From: an uncultured Flavobacteriales bacterium
Lineage (GTDB): Bacteria; Bacteroidota; Bacteroidia; Flavobacteriales; Schleiferiaceae
Length of the DNA: 64,000 nucleotides
Assembly (NCBI GenBank): GCA_905478295.1
Contig: CAJQHZ010000035.1
Location: 1-64,000, forward strand
Direction of reading: 5' to 3'
Shown here: positions 16,733 to 25,532 of the stretch, piece after piece
Position numbering within the stretch: position 1 is the first letter of the stretch
How the letters are laid out: each line of letters begins with the position of its first letter
The notes under the pieces: model-generated
Database searches by the model: none
Seen by the model: only the letters and a program-made list of their open reading frames with translations
What the model was told of the DNA's origin: nothing
Translations under genes and position numbers: made by a program

Positions 16733-17671
16733 ATGATAACTAGACGTCACATCAGAATTAAGGTGATGCACCACCTATATGCCCAATCTACTGATTTAGA
16801 TATGGGCGCAGCAGTGCTTTTACGTAATTTGGATAAATCCCTTGACGAAGTTCACGATCTCTTCGCATGGGATATTAGCGCCTTTTTACGTTTGAATAAA
16901 GAAGCTCAGGCACATTATGAGCGTATCGCTCAACGCTCTAAACCAGACCAGGCTGCATTAGACCGTATTGCACGTTTTACAAGTATTTCCTTTTTCACAA
17001 AATGTGAACAGAGCAGTGCACTTTCAGTATTAATTGAAGGTTCTCATGTAAATTGGTCCGATTACTCTCATCATTTCCGGAATTTATGGGAGGCGATATA
17101 TGCTTCCGAGCGGTATGAAGAGTTTTTCTCACAAACGCCTACGCATGCCGGTGATAAGCGATTCTTACGCGAAATATACCAGCAACATATTGCAGAGAAT
17201 GAGTTCATTCATGACCTCTACGAAGATCAACACGCTCAATGGAGTGATGATTTAGACGCAGCTCAGATGATGACTGCTAAAGTGCTTTCCAGCTGGAAAG
17301 AAGAAGATAAAGCACTCATTATACCAAAGCTTTTTAAAGATGAAAGTGACGCTTTGTTCGGTTCGTTACTCGTTCGCAAATACTTCGAATTTAACGACGA
17401 TAGCATCCGTCGTATTGAAGAAAAAAGTAAAAACTGGGAAAGCGATCGAATCGCAAAAATGGATGTATTACTGATGAAACTCTGTATTGCAGAATGGCGC
17501 GGTTTTGACGAAATTCCAGTGAAGGTAAGTCTAAATGAGTGTTTAGATTTAGCGAAAGAATACAGCACGCCGAAAAGTTCTTCGTTCATCAATGGAGTAC
17601 TTGATAAAATCGTTGCTAATTTGCGGGAGGAAGGCTTGATGAACAAAGTCGGCCGTGGAATGATTGAATAA
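16733..17671 (+). CDS. nusB: Transcription antitermination factor NusB (long Bacteroidota form)
   Basis: A 312-residue protein. The start MITRRHIRIKVMHHLYAQS matches the RNA-binding N-terminus of Bacteroidota NusB, and the C-terminal 130 residues (MDVLLMKLCIAEW...PVKVSLNECLDLAKEYSTPKSSSFINGVLDKI) are the canonical NusB helical core. The middle is longer than the roughly 140-residue E. coli protein, which is normal in this phylum. NusB acts with NusE and others on rRNA operon antitermination. First gene of nusB-DUF1573-yajC-ybbR-coaE. Confidence 0.93.
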   Translation: MITRRHIRIKVMHHLYAQSTDLDMGAAVLLRNLDKSLDEVHDLFAWDISAFLRLNKEAQAHYERIAQRSKPDQAALDRIARFTSISFFTKCEQSSALSVLIEGSHVNWSDYSHHFRNLWEAIYASERYEEFFSQTPTHAGDKRFLREIYQQHIAENEFIHDLYEDQHAQWSDDLDAAQMMTAKVLSSWKEEDKALIIPKLFKDESDALFGSLLVRKYFEFNDDSIRRIEEKSKNWESDRIAKMDVLLMKLCIAEWRGFDEIPVKVSLNECLDLAKEYSTPKSSSFINGVLDKIVANLREEGLMNKVGRGMIE

Positions 17672-17684
17672 TAAAAGAATAAAT

Positions 17685-18125
17685 ATGAAAAATGTAGTAC
17701 TTCTAGTATCGGTATTGTTTTTTGCTACTGCGTGTAATGACGCTACCAGTAGAATTGAATCGTCTAATGAGGTATCCTCTGGAGAGTCAATGATGGAGGC
17801 GTTACCCACCATTGCTTTTGAATCGGACTTTCATGATTTTGGTGAAATACAAGAGGGCATAGTTGCGGAGCACACGTTTACCTTTAAAAATGAAGGGGAT
17901 GGGCCATTAATTATTTCCAATGCCCAAGGTTCTTGCGGTTGTACTGTGCCTGATTGGCCTCGCAATCCCATAGCACCAGGAGAAACTGGTGTAATTAAAG
18001 TGAGCTTTAATAGTAAAGGTCGCGCCGGTCGTCAAGACAAACGTGTCACATTGACCACAAATGCGGTCCCACAGACGAAGGTTTTAAATATCACATCAAC
18101 CGTATTATCTAGCGAAAACAAATGA
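17685..18125 (+). CDS. DUF1573 lipoprotein
   Basis: Starts at the ATG at 17685 (MKNVVLLVSVLFFATACND), giving 146 residues with a lipoprotein signal whose Cys follows FATA. An upstream in-frame ATG at 17664 would overlap nusB and spoil the signal. The mature part is one DUF1573 domain (FHDFGEIQEGIVAEHTFTFKNEGDGPL...GSCGCTVPDWPRNPIAPGETG...VTLTTNA), an immunoglobulin-like fold with a conserved CGCT motif. The family function is unknown. Thirteen bases separate it from nusB and its stop overlaps yajC by four bases. Confidence 0.88.
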   Translation: MKNVVLLVSVLFFATACNDATSRIESSNEVSSGESMMEALPTIAFESDFHDFGEIQEGIVAEHTFTFKNEGDGPLIISNAQGSCGCTVPDWPRNPIAPGETGVIKVSFNSKGRAGRQDKRVTLTTNAVPQTKVLNITSTVLSSENK

Positions 18126-18430
18126 TGAATCTAATATTACAAGCATCCGCGGGCAACGAACTATTCGGTTTCTTGCCATTGATTATGATCGTTTCGGTCA
18201 TGTACCTTTTCTTCTTCCGACCACAAATGAAAAGGCAGAAAGAAGAGAAAATATTTAGAACCGAAGTTAAAAAAGGCAGCCGCGTGGTGACAACGAGCGG
18301 TATTCATGGTAAAATACTTGAAGTTGCCGAGAACTACATCATTCTAGAATCCGAAAACAGCAGATTAAAATTGGAAAAAAGTGCAATAAGCAAAGAGCTA
18401 AGTGCACAATATTCCGCTGCTGAGAAGTAA
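18122..18430 (+). CDS. yajC: Preprotein translocase subunit YajC
   Basis: A 102-residue protein with one N-terminal membrane helix (FLPLIMIVSVMYLFFF), then RPQMKRQKEEKIFRTEVKKGSRVVTTSGIHGKILEVAENYIILE, the standard YajC core. YajC associates with SecDF in the inner membrane and supports Sec export. The ATG overlaps the stop of the DUF1573 gene (ATGA-type overlap). Confidence 0.95.
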   Translation: MMNLILQASAGNELFGFLPLIMIVSVMYLFFFRPQMKRQKEEKIFRTEVKKGSRVVTTSGIHGKILEVAENYIILESENSRLKLEKSAISKELSAQYSAAEK

Positions 18431-18435
18431 TTTAG

Positions 18436-18459
18436 AAACCGGCTTAAGCCGGTTTTTTT
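18436..18459 (+). terminator. Rho-independent terminator-like hairpin between yajC and ybbR
   Basis: AAACCGGCTT-AAGCCGGTTT is a perfect 20-base palindrome followed by a seven-T run, five bases after the yajC stop. The T-run ends one base before the ATG of the YbbR gene, so the hairpin overlaps any ribosome-binding region of that gene. Confidence 0.8.
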
Positions 18460-19356
18460 ATGCGTAAACTGCTGCAACATATCCGTATCGAAGCATTACT
18501 ATTCTTAGTATTTGCCGCTTTGATATGGTTCGTTATGACGGTTTCTGCGACAACGATCGAGCGGCAGTATACCATGAGTTTTACTGCTGACGCTTCCATA
18601 GTTAACTCTTACTGGATGCAAGACAGCACATTAACCACACAGGTTACGGTGCGTTCGCAAGGGCTAAGTGTGCTATTTATGCGTCAGTTCAACGGGCTCG
18701 AGTTGCCGTTTTCAGCTAAGAACTCTATTCGCTCTAATAGAACAGGACTCTTCATGCTACCCGATGATATCGATAGAATTCTAGTCGAGCGATTCGGTGG
18801 AGATTATGATTTTAGTTTTTCTGCACAGTCCGACACCTTTTATTTTTCTACTTCGGCATTGATTACTAAAAGTCTACCTATCAATTTTGATGCACAAAGT
18901 GTAAAGTTGCCGGAAGGTTACAGATGGATTACACCCCCGACAATTTCTCCGAAAGAAATTGAAATCACAGGTCCGAAATGGGCTATTCCTTCGGGTTCAA
19001 TAGGATTAGATGTACCTCAAATAGAATGGAAAGGACGTAAAAGAGAAAATATTAGACTACAGGGGTTTGGAACTCGACTGACGCAATCTGAAAATAAGAC
19101 AGTGATTACAGCACATTCTGATTTATGGGTAGAGGATAGATTTACTACCGAGGTGGAATGGGATGGTCGTAAACACGATGTTCAGGTATGGCTAAGCGGA
19201 CCATTTACATTACTTAAGGCAGAAGAATGGGGGCAATATGTGAACGTCGCTCTTCATGCGGTTGAAGAAGGTGTAGGCTTAGATGTTGATTCGAAAAGTC
19301 CGCTCGTAACAGTATTGTCCTATACCCCAAAGATTTTGGTACATTCACAACAATGA
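18460..19356 (+). CDS. YbbR-like (CdaR-type) domain protein
   Basis: A 298-residue protein. An N-terminal membrane anchor (EALLFLVFAALIWFVMT) is followed by extracytoplasmic beta-rich YbbR-like repeats (LPINFDAQSVKLPEGYRW...PPTISPKEIEITGP is typical). In Firmicutes the related CdaR regulates the c-di-AMP cyclase; in Bacteroidota the role is not settled. Its ATG lies directly behind the terminator T-run at 18453-18459, and the stop overlaps coaE by four bases. Confidence 0.8.
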   Translation: MRKLLQHIRIEALLFLVFAALIWFVMTVSATTIERQYTMSFTADASIVNSYWMQDSTLTTQVTVRSQGLSVLFMRQFNGLELPFSAKNSIRSNRTGLFMLPDDIDRILVERFGGDYDFSFSAQSDTFYFSTSALITKSLPINFDAQSVKLPEGYRWITPPTISPKEIEITGPKWAIPSGSIGLDVPQIEWKGRKRENIRLQGFGTRLTQSENKTVITAHSDLWVEDRFTTEVEWDGRKHDVQVWLSGPFTLLKAEEWGQYVNVALHAVEEGVGLDVDSKSPLVTVLSYTPKILVHSQQ

Positions 19357-19934
19357 AAAAAATTGTTTGCATAACAGGTGGAATGGGGTCCGGTAAAAGC
19401 ACTGTCGCGCGTTTTCTTTTGGAAGCGGATTTTGCCGTTTACAACAGTGATACTCGGGCTAAAGAACTGATGCTCGAAGAACCTGTACGTGGTCAAATCG
19501 AACATCTTTTAGGACCCTCCGTCTATTTAAATAATGGAGCGCTGAACAGGCAGTTTCTCGCTGATCAAATTTTCACGTACCCAAAAAAGAAGAGCGCTTT
19601 GGAAGCCATAGTGCATCCTGCCGTGCGGGTAGATTTTGAACACTGGCTTGAGCAAGCAAAGGGGCCTGTAGTCTTTAAAGAAAGTGCTCTTACCCTCGAA
19701 ATAGAAGATAACAGTTGCACGACCGTGTTGCTAGTTGATTGTCCCGTAAGCACGCGTTTTCAGCGTGTAAAACAACGTAATCCAGATTGGTCTAATTCAG
19801 AGATTCAGGCTCGGTTTGACCATCAGCTTACAGACGTTCAACGTCGCAATAGTGGCGCAATACTCATTGATAATTCAGGTTCTTTAGAAACTCTGAAAAA
19901 ATCCTTAGATCAAGCTTTGGCTAAATGCATTTGA
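19353..19934 (+). CDS. coaE: Dephospho-CoA kinase
   Basis: A 193-residue P-loop kinase that makes the last step of coenzyme A synthesis. Walker A is GGMGSGKST (residues 9-17). NSDTRAKELM and ALEAIVHPAVR are the conserved substrate-binding segments. Last gene of the nusB operon; its 3' end overlaps the convergent reductase gene by 25 bases. Confidence 0.93.
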   Translation: MKKIVCITGGMGSGKSTVARFLLEADFAVYNSDTRAKELMLEEPVRGQIEHLLGPSVYLNNGALNRQFLADQIFTYPKKKSALEAIVHPAVRVDFEHWLEQAKGPVVFKESALTLEIEDNSCTTVLLVDCPVSTRFQRVKQRNPDWSNSEIQARFDHQLTDVQRRNSGAILIDNSGSLETLKKSLDQALAKCI

Positions 19935-20446
19935 ACCAATCCGTTCGGATAGGTTTTAGTCGCAATATTTTTCCAATTTGACATGCTTTCATTCGATCTG
20001 AATAAAGGAATCCCAGCTCCCAGTGTAGTTGGGATGTAGGTCAGTATCATTTCGTCGATGAGCCCCGCACCATGCAGTTTGGCATTTGTTGCTCCTCCGC
20101 CAACGATCCATACTGTTTCAAACCTTGACATTAAATTAGTCAATGCAACTTCAGCAGAATCATTATTCACTTCAATCCCGTCAGAGACTCCATCAGCCAA
20201 CGTCTCTTTACTGCTGAGTATAACCGAATGCTTATCGGAATAGGGGTAAGAACCTTCGAATGATTTGATCTTTTCAAAGGTATTGTGTCCCATGATAATC
20301 GCATCAATATTCTCATAGAACACGTTGTATCCATAATCTTCGTCGGGAAGACGAAATAATGGGTGGTCTAGGAAATCAATTCCACCGTTGGTATCGGCAA
20401 TGTAACCGTCAAGAGTTACTGCAGTGTAAAGAATGGCTTTTGGCAT
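19910..20446 (-). CDS. Dihydrofolate reductase family protein (RibD C-terminal domain type)
   Basis: A 178-residue protein. The start ILYTAVTLDGYIADTNGGIDFL, MGHNTFEKIKSF and ETVWIVGGGATNAKLHGAGLIDEMILTYIPTTLGAGIPLF are the usual motifs of the DHFR/RibD-C superfamily (NADPH-binding fold). The substrate is unknown; members often annotated as YwjB/YyaP-like are not the folate-pathway enzyme. Convergent with coaE, overlapping it by 25 bases. Confidence 0.85.
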   Translation of the reverse strand: MPKAILYTAVTLDGYIADTNGGIDFLDHPLFRLPDEDYGYNVFYENIDAIIMGHNTFEKIKSFEGSYPYSDKHSVILSSKETLADGVSDGIEVNNDSAEVALTNLMSRFETVWIVGGGATNAKLHGAGLIDEMILTYIPTTLGAGIPLFRSNESMSNWKNIATKTYPNGLVQMHLAKA

Positions 20447-20473
20447 GGTTGGTGATTTTTAGATACATGAATT

Positions 20474-21829
20474 CTATAGCAAATCGTTTGCCAAATTTGC
20501 TAATGCCGAACGCTCACCTTTTTCTAATGTGATGTGCGCATACATATCATGACCTTTTACGCGATCAATTAAATAGCTTAACCCATTACTTTGCTCGTCT
20601 AGATAAGGAGAGTCAATTTGTTTGACGTCCCCGGTAAAAATGAATTTTGTACCGTCGCCGGCTCGAGTAATAATCGTTTTTACTTCGTGTGGTGTGAGGT
20701 TTTGACTTTCATCAACTATGAAAATGATGTTCGCAAGCGATCTTCCACGAATGTAAGCTAGAGGGGTAATGACGATTTTTTCTTTTTCAACCATCTCATC
20801 CAATTGCTTGTATTCCTTGTCGCGATCACTAAAAGAGTTTTTAATTAATTTCAGATTATCCCACAGCGGTTGCATATATGGGTTAATCTTCTCTTTTGCA
20901 TCACCTGGAAGATATCCGAGATCCTTGTTAGATAAAGGCACGATGGGCCGTGCGAGATAAACCTGCTTAAAATCGCGACGCTGCTCAAGAGATGCCGCCA
21001 AAGCAATTAGTGTTTTTCCTGTACCTGCAACTCCCGTTAGACTGACTAATTTGATATCCGGGTTAAGGACTGCATGAATGGCAAAAGCTTGCTCGGCATT
21101 TCTAGGTTTTATGCCATAAACGCCACGCTTCTCCACGTGGTCTAACGTTTGATTCGCCACATTATAGAAGGCGAGGCCACTGCTATTATCACTCTTAAGA
21201 ATATAAAATGTGTTAGGGAAGGGGCTGAATTCTGGATTTTCTTCTAGTACGATGTCAATGTCGAGCGCCTTTTTCTCGTATAATTTCCCCAACGTTGTTG
21301 CGCTGAAATTTTCGACCGTGGCTTTTCCACGAAATAAGGAGTCAACATCTTTCACTTTCCCCGTTAAGTAATCCTCAGATGCTAGATCAAGTGCTTTCGC
21401 TTTTAATCGAAGATTAATATCCTTTGTCACTAGGATTGTTTTTCGATCCGGAGCTTCCTCCCGAATATTTAGAGCGGCATTAATGATTTTATGATCCATC
21501 TTTCGACCTAAAACTCGCTCGGCATCGACGCCAGTTCTACTGGTATCCATGATTACCTTGATCGAACCAGTTTCAACACCATTCAGGGGAATCCAATTCG
21601 TAAAATCTTTACCCTCAGTTATTTTATCTAGTGTTCTAATGAACTCACGTGCTTCATAATTCTTAGAATCATGTCCTTTTTTGAATTCGTCCAATTCTTC
21701 GAGGACGGATATGGGTAAAACCACATCGTGTTCGTCAAAACAATGAATCGCATTGTGGTCATAAAGAATTACGGAAGTATCAAGAACGAAGATCTTACGT
21801 GGTTTTTGCGCTTTCTTTTTAGCAGCCAT
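20474..21829 (-). CDS. PIN domain and PhoH ATPase fusion protein
   Basis: A 451-residue protein from the ATG at 21829 (MAAKKKAQKPRKIFVLDTSVIL); an in-frame ATG at 21853 would add eight residues. The N-terminal PIN domain (DTSVILYDHNAI... acidic residues) is a likely ribonuclease. The C-terminal half is PhoH, with Walker A GVAGTGKT, ARPIVPLSNKDLGYLPGDAKEKINPYMQPLWD and the Walker B segment NIIFIVDESQNLTPHE. Such PIN-PhoH (PhoH2-type) proteins are RNA helicase/nucleases. It is a single gene, separated from pckA by a terminator. Confidence 0.9.
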   Translation of the reverse strand: MAAKKKAQKPRKIFVLDTSVILYDHNAIHCFDEHDVVLPISVLEELDEFKKGHDSKNYEAREFIRTLDKITEGKDFTNWIPLNGVETGSIKVIMDTSRTGVDAERVLGRKMDHKIINAALNIREEAPDRKTILVTKDINLRLKAKALDLASEDYLTGKVKDVDSLFRGKATVENFSATTLGKLYEKKALDIDIVLEENPEFSPFPNTFYILKSDNSSGLAFYNVANQTLDHVEKRGVYGIKPRNAEQAFAIHAVLNPDIKLVSLTGVAGTGKTLIALAASLEQRRDFKQVYLARPIVPLSNKDLGYLPGDAKEKINPYMQPLWDNLKLIKNSFSDRDKEYKQLDEMVEKEKIVITPLAYIRGRSLANIIFIVDESQNLTPHEVKTIITRAGDGTKFIFTGDVKQIDSPYLDEQSNGLSYLIDRVKGHDMYAHITLEKGERSALANLANDLL

Positions 21830-21959
21830 ATAGATATCATAGATTAGTTCCATTAAAATACTCTTTACGAGCAGTATAGATGTGCCTCAGAGATTGACCT
21901 TGCCCGAAGTTTTTAACTGCGCTATGTTGATATCCGTGCAATCCCTTTCAGAGAAACGA

Positions 21960-21985
21960 AAAGAGCGGCCGTTAAGCCGCTCTTT
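21960..21985 (-). terminator. Terminator downstream of pckA
   Basis: AAAGAGCGGC and GCCGCTCTTT form a perfect ten-pair stem with a six-base loop, 28 bases after the pckA stop. The stem carries its own T-run on each strand, with only four T in a row, so it is moderately strong and symmetric. It isolates pckA from the downstream PIN-PhoH gene. Confidence 0.7.
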
Positions 21986-22012
21986 TACACACACATCAAT
22001 TCAAATTTTGCA

Positions 22013-23608
22013 CTAACGCGCATTCGAATACACTCTGGGTGCAGCAGAGCGTACTTCGTCGCTGGCTTGATCAGCGAATTCTTTAAAATTAGCAATGAAC
22101 TTATGCGCTAAAACTAAAGCGGTCTTGTCATATTGTTCTTCAGAATTCCACGTTGACACTGGATTCAGTAAGAGCGAAGGAACCCCTGGGACAGCGGTAG
22201 GCATAGCTAATCCAAACACTGGATGTTCGGTATAACTAGCAGCATCAAGATGACCATTCATTGCCGCTGTAATCATAGCGCGCGTATAAATTAATTTCAT
22301 CCGTTTTCCGACTCCATATGCTCCCCCGGACCAGCCTGTATTGATCAACCATACATTGGTGTCTGCCGCTTTCATTTTTTGAGCGAGCATATCTCCATAA
22401 GCCGTGGGGTGTAACGGCATAAACGGAGCCCCAAAACAAGCTGAAAACACTGCTTTAGGTTCGGTAACGCCTTCTTCAGTACCGGCAACTTTGGCGGTAT
22501 ACCCACTAATGAAATGGTATGCCGCTTGTGCCGGGGTTAATTTCGAAATAGGAGGGAGCACGCCGTATGCATCGGCCGTAAGAAAGAAAATATTCTTCGG
22601 GTTGCCTGCCAAAGAACCGGGTTGAATACCTTCGATGTGATCTATTGGATAACTCACACGCGTATTTTGAGTTATGGATGTATCTGCAAAATTGACACTA
22701 CCATCTGCGTTAAGAATCACATTTTCTAGAATAGCGTGTGGCTTTATGGCATTGAAGATATCTGGTTCTTTTTCAGGACTTAAGTCAATAACTTTTGCAT
22801 AGCAACCCCCCTCAAAATTAAAGATGGTATCGTCCTTGCACCATCCGTGTTCGTCATCACCGATCAACTTACGCAATGGGTCAGCGCTCAATGTAGTTTT
22901 TCCTGTTCCAGATAGACCAAAGAATATCGCAGTATCCCCATCTTTACCGACATTAGCTGAACAATGCATGCTCAAAACATTCTTTTCAAAAGGAAGAATG
23001 AAGTTCAGAGCACTGAAAATTCCCTTCTTAATCTCACCGGTATATCCTGTGCCACCAATCAATATGGTTTTATCCTTAAAATCTAGTATTGCGAAGTTTT
23101 CTTGACGAGTACCATCGAATTCAGGATCGGCTAAAAAACCAGGCGCATTGATAACGGTCCAATCGTGTTTGAATTGGCCCAATTCCTCCTTAGACGGACG
23201 CAAGAACATATTGTATGCGAACTGATTTGACCAAGGATATTCATTGATCACTCGAACATTTATGCGGTATTCGGGATGTGCGCCAGCGAAGGCATCTCTT
23301 ACATAGACATCTTTTCCATCGAGGTAATTGCACATTTTTTTCTTGAGCTGTTGAAATTTACCAGCGTCAAAGGGTTTATTGATCGGCCCCCACCAAACGG
23401 CGTCGCTTGTCAATGAATCTTTAACAATGAAACGATCTTCAGGGGATCGTCCGGTAAATTTCCCAGTATTCAGCGCAATGGCTCCGTGTGATGTACGCAC
23501 GGCCATATTCTTTGAAAGACTGTGTTGCTCTAATGCATCCGGGTCAAGGTTGCTAAAAATAGTCTTAGGCCCTATGCTCAAGGAGCTTAGGTGTTCCTGG
23601 TGGTTCAT
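22013..23608 (-). CDS. pckA: Phosphoenolpyruvate carboxykinase (ATP)
   Basis: A 531-residue enzyme that turns oxaloacetate and ATP into phosphoenolpyruvate, the first gluconeogenic step. The kinase P-loop is GLSGTGKTTL (231-240), preceded by the HCSANVG metal-site segment and followed by DDEHGW. RSPEDRF near residue 54 binds substrate. Full length. A -7-like TACTTTTG lies upstream at 23642-23649 on the minus strand, without a matching TTG. Confidence 0.97.
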   Translation of the reverse strand: MNHQEHLSSLSIGPKTIFSNLDPDALEQHSLSKNMAVRTSHGAIALNTGKFTGRSPEDRFIVKDSLTSDAVWWGPINKPFDAGKFQQLKKKMCNYLDGKDVYVRDAFAGAHPEYRINVRVINEYPWSNQFAYNMFLRPSKEELGQFKHDWTVINAPGFLADPEFDGTRQENFAILDFKDKTILIGGTGYTGEIKKGIFSALNFILPFEKNVLSMHCSANVGKDGDTAIFFGLSGTGKTTLSADPLRKLIGDDEHGWCKDDTIFNFEGGCYAKVIDLSPEKEPDIFNAIKPHAILENVILNADGSVNFADTSITQNTRVSYPIDHIEGIQPGSLAGNPKNIFFLTADAYGVLPPISKLTPAQAAYHFISGYTAKVAGTEEGVTEPKAVFSACFGAPFMPLHPTAYGDMLAQKMKAADTNVWLINTGWSGGAYGVGKRMKLIYTRAMITAAMNGHLDAASYTEHPVFGLAMPTAVPGVPSLLLNPVSTWNSEEQYDKTALVLAHKFIANFKEFADQASDEVRSAAPRVYSNAR

Positions 23609-23726
23609 AACAATAAGTGGTTGGTTCTATAATAGGTTTTACAAAAGTAGAAATGCTATTGAATTGAGCCCTCCGAATTGTCGAAAATTAACCGCCCTAA
23701 TCCATATTTTATCCTCAAAAACTGAT

Positions 23727-24077
23727 TTAAAGACGATTAGGGAAGGCCACTCCGACCCATCCGGCGACGAAAGCGAGCCCGCCTAAAGGAGTAATGGGGC
23801 CTAAAAAACTAAGATTAATTCCTAATAACTCATCTGTAGAAAGTAAATAAATACTAAAGCTAAAAAGTACAATGCCCGCACACCAGCTGTAGCGTGCCCA
23901 ATTAGGAATAGCACTTTTTGATGAAGCCAAAAGTGCTATGGTATGGACCAATTGGTACAGCACCCCCGTTTTAAAAGAATTCAAGGCAGAAGCCTCCATG
24001 TATGGTGCTAAAGTATGTGCGCCTAAGGCCCCTAATAGTACAGCACTTGCGCCGAAAAATGCAATGAGATATTTCAT
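23727..24077 (-). CDS. DUF423 family membrane protein
   Basis: A 116-residue protein with four predicted membrane helices and the family signature FGASAVLLGALGAHTLAPYM...SFKTGVLYQLVHTIALL near the start and ITPLGGLAFVAGW near the end. The function of this YgdD/TMEM256-like family is unknown. It is divergent from the saccharopine dehydrogenase-like gene. Confidence 0.88.
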   Translation of the reverse strand: MKYLIAFFGASAVLLGALGAHTLAPYMEASALNSFKTGVLYQLVHTIALLASSKSAIPNWARYSWCAGIVLFSFSIYLLSTDELLGINLSFLGPITPLGGLAFVAGWVGVAFPNRL

Positions 24078-24173
24078 GGATTAAAAATACACCCTTCAAA
24101 GCAACTTCTTGCTGTTATTATTATAACTATACCATAACTATTGTTATTTTTAAAACAACTTCAAAATGAACAA

Positions 24174-25532
24174 ATGACAAAGCAAATCATACTTATTGGT
24201 GCTGGATTAAGCACACAAAGTTTAGTTCCGTATTTGAAATCAAAACTTGATGAGTACGATTGGAATTTAAACGTTTTAGACAGGAATGCTGCTACAGCAA
24301 TCCAGAGATTGGGCGAGACGAATTCTCGTTGCACGGCAGGCGGTCTAGACATTACAGACAGCGCTGCTTTAGATTCAGCGCTGAGTGAAGCTCATCTGGT
24401 AATATCAATGGTACCTGCGCACATGCACTTAAATGTAGCAAAGGCCTGTATAAAGCATAAAGCGCATTTGGTAACTGCCAGTTATTTAACGCCGGAAATG
24501 CGAGCTTTGGATAATGAGGCACGAGCAAATGGCTTAGTATTCTTAAACGAATGCGGGCTTGATCCTGGAATCGATCATATGAGTGCCGCGAGATTACTAG
24601 ATGGTATTCGGGGTGATGGTGGCGAAATTATCCTATTTGAAAGTTTTACCGGAGGCCTATTGAGCCCTGATTCTGAAGGGGATAACCCTTGGAGATATAA
24701 ATTCACTTGGAACCCGAGAAACGTTGTTCTAGCTGGTCAAGGTGGAGCGGTTAAATTTATGCAAGAGGGGAAGTACAAATACATACCACCACATATGGTA
24801 TTTCGCCGTACCGAATTTATGAATGTTGAAGGCTATGGGCGATTCGAAGGTTTAGCAAATAGAGATAGTTTAAAATACCGCAAAGCTTATAATCTAGAAC
24901 ATGCAGCTACGCTTTACAGAGGTACATTAAGACGTCCCGGGTTCGCAAGGGCATGGGACAGTTTTGTGAAACTAGGGATGACGGACGACTCCTACACTAT
25001 AGAAAAGACAGATACAATGTCCTTCAGGGAGTTCACAAATCTGTTTCTAGCATACAATCCACACGACTCCGTAGAACTTAAATTAAAGTATTATTTAGGC
25101 ATTCCTCAAGATTCCGATATTTTCACAAAACTTCAATGGGCGGGATTATTCTCAGATCAAGTTTTTCCATTTTCCTCAGGGACACCCGCGCAATGCTTGG
25201 AATATATACTCAAACAGGTATGGACGCTAAACGAAGAGGACCGCGACCTGATTGTAATGTATCATAAAATTGGTTGGAAAAATGGGGACCAATTTGGCAT
25301 GATAGAGAGTTCAATGGGAGTAGAAGGAAAGAGTGCTAGCCAAACGGCCATGGCTTCTACGGTGGGGTTGCCTTTAGGAATTGCGACCAAGCTTATTCTT
25401 GCGGGTAAAAGCATTGAATCCGGTGTTCAAATGCCTATAACTGCACAATGGTACAATCCGATTTTAGACGAATTAGCGAGTGATTTTGATGTGAATTTTC
25501 ACGAGAAAGCGATTCCCTACAAAGGCTATTAG
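24174..25532 (+). CDS. Saccharopine dehydrogenase family protein
   Basis: A 452-residue protein from the ATG at 24174 (MTKQIILIGAGLSTQSLVPYL); an upstream TTG would add 11 residues. It has an NAD(P)-binding Rossmann start, the segment LNECGLDPGIDHMSA, and the long C-terminal substrate domain typical of saccharopine reductases/dehydrogenases. The likely role is in lysine breakdown by the saccharopine route, producing glutamate, but the direction of the reaction cannot be told. It ends with a four-base overlap with the convergent tRNA methyltransferase gene. Confidence 0.85.
   Translation: MTKQIILIGAGLSTQSLVPYLKSKLDEYDWNLNVLDRNAATAIQRLGETNSRCTAGGLDITDSAALDSALSEAHLVISMVPAHMHLNVAKACIKHKAHLVTASYLTPEMRALDNEARANGLVFLNECGLDPGIDHMSAARLLDGIRGDGGEIILFESFTGGLLSPDSEGDNPWRYKFTWNPRNVVLAGQGGAVKFMQEGKYKYIPPHMVFRRTEFMNVEGYGRFEGLANRDSLKYRKAYNLEHAATLYRGTLRRPGFARAWDSFVKLGMTDDSYTIEKTDTMSFREFTNLFLAYNPHDSVELKLKYYLGIPQDSDIFTKLQWAGLFSDQVFPFSSGTPAQCLEYILKQVWTLNEEDRDLIVMYHKIGWKNGDQFGMIESSMGVEGKSASQTAMASTVGLPLGIATKLILAGKSIESGVQMPITAQWYNPILDELASDFDVNFHEKAIPYKGY

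Noticed and set aside
16598-16774. Longer N-terminus for the ABC exporter
   Set aside because: The 59 extra residues do not look like the exporter family, cross the nusB start and include its promoter.
23695-23742. Inverted repeat CCCTAATC...GATTAGGG around the end of the DUF423 gene
   Set aside because: Eight-base arms are 32 bases apart with no T-run; likely chance.
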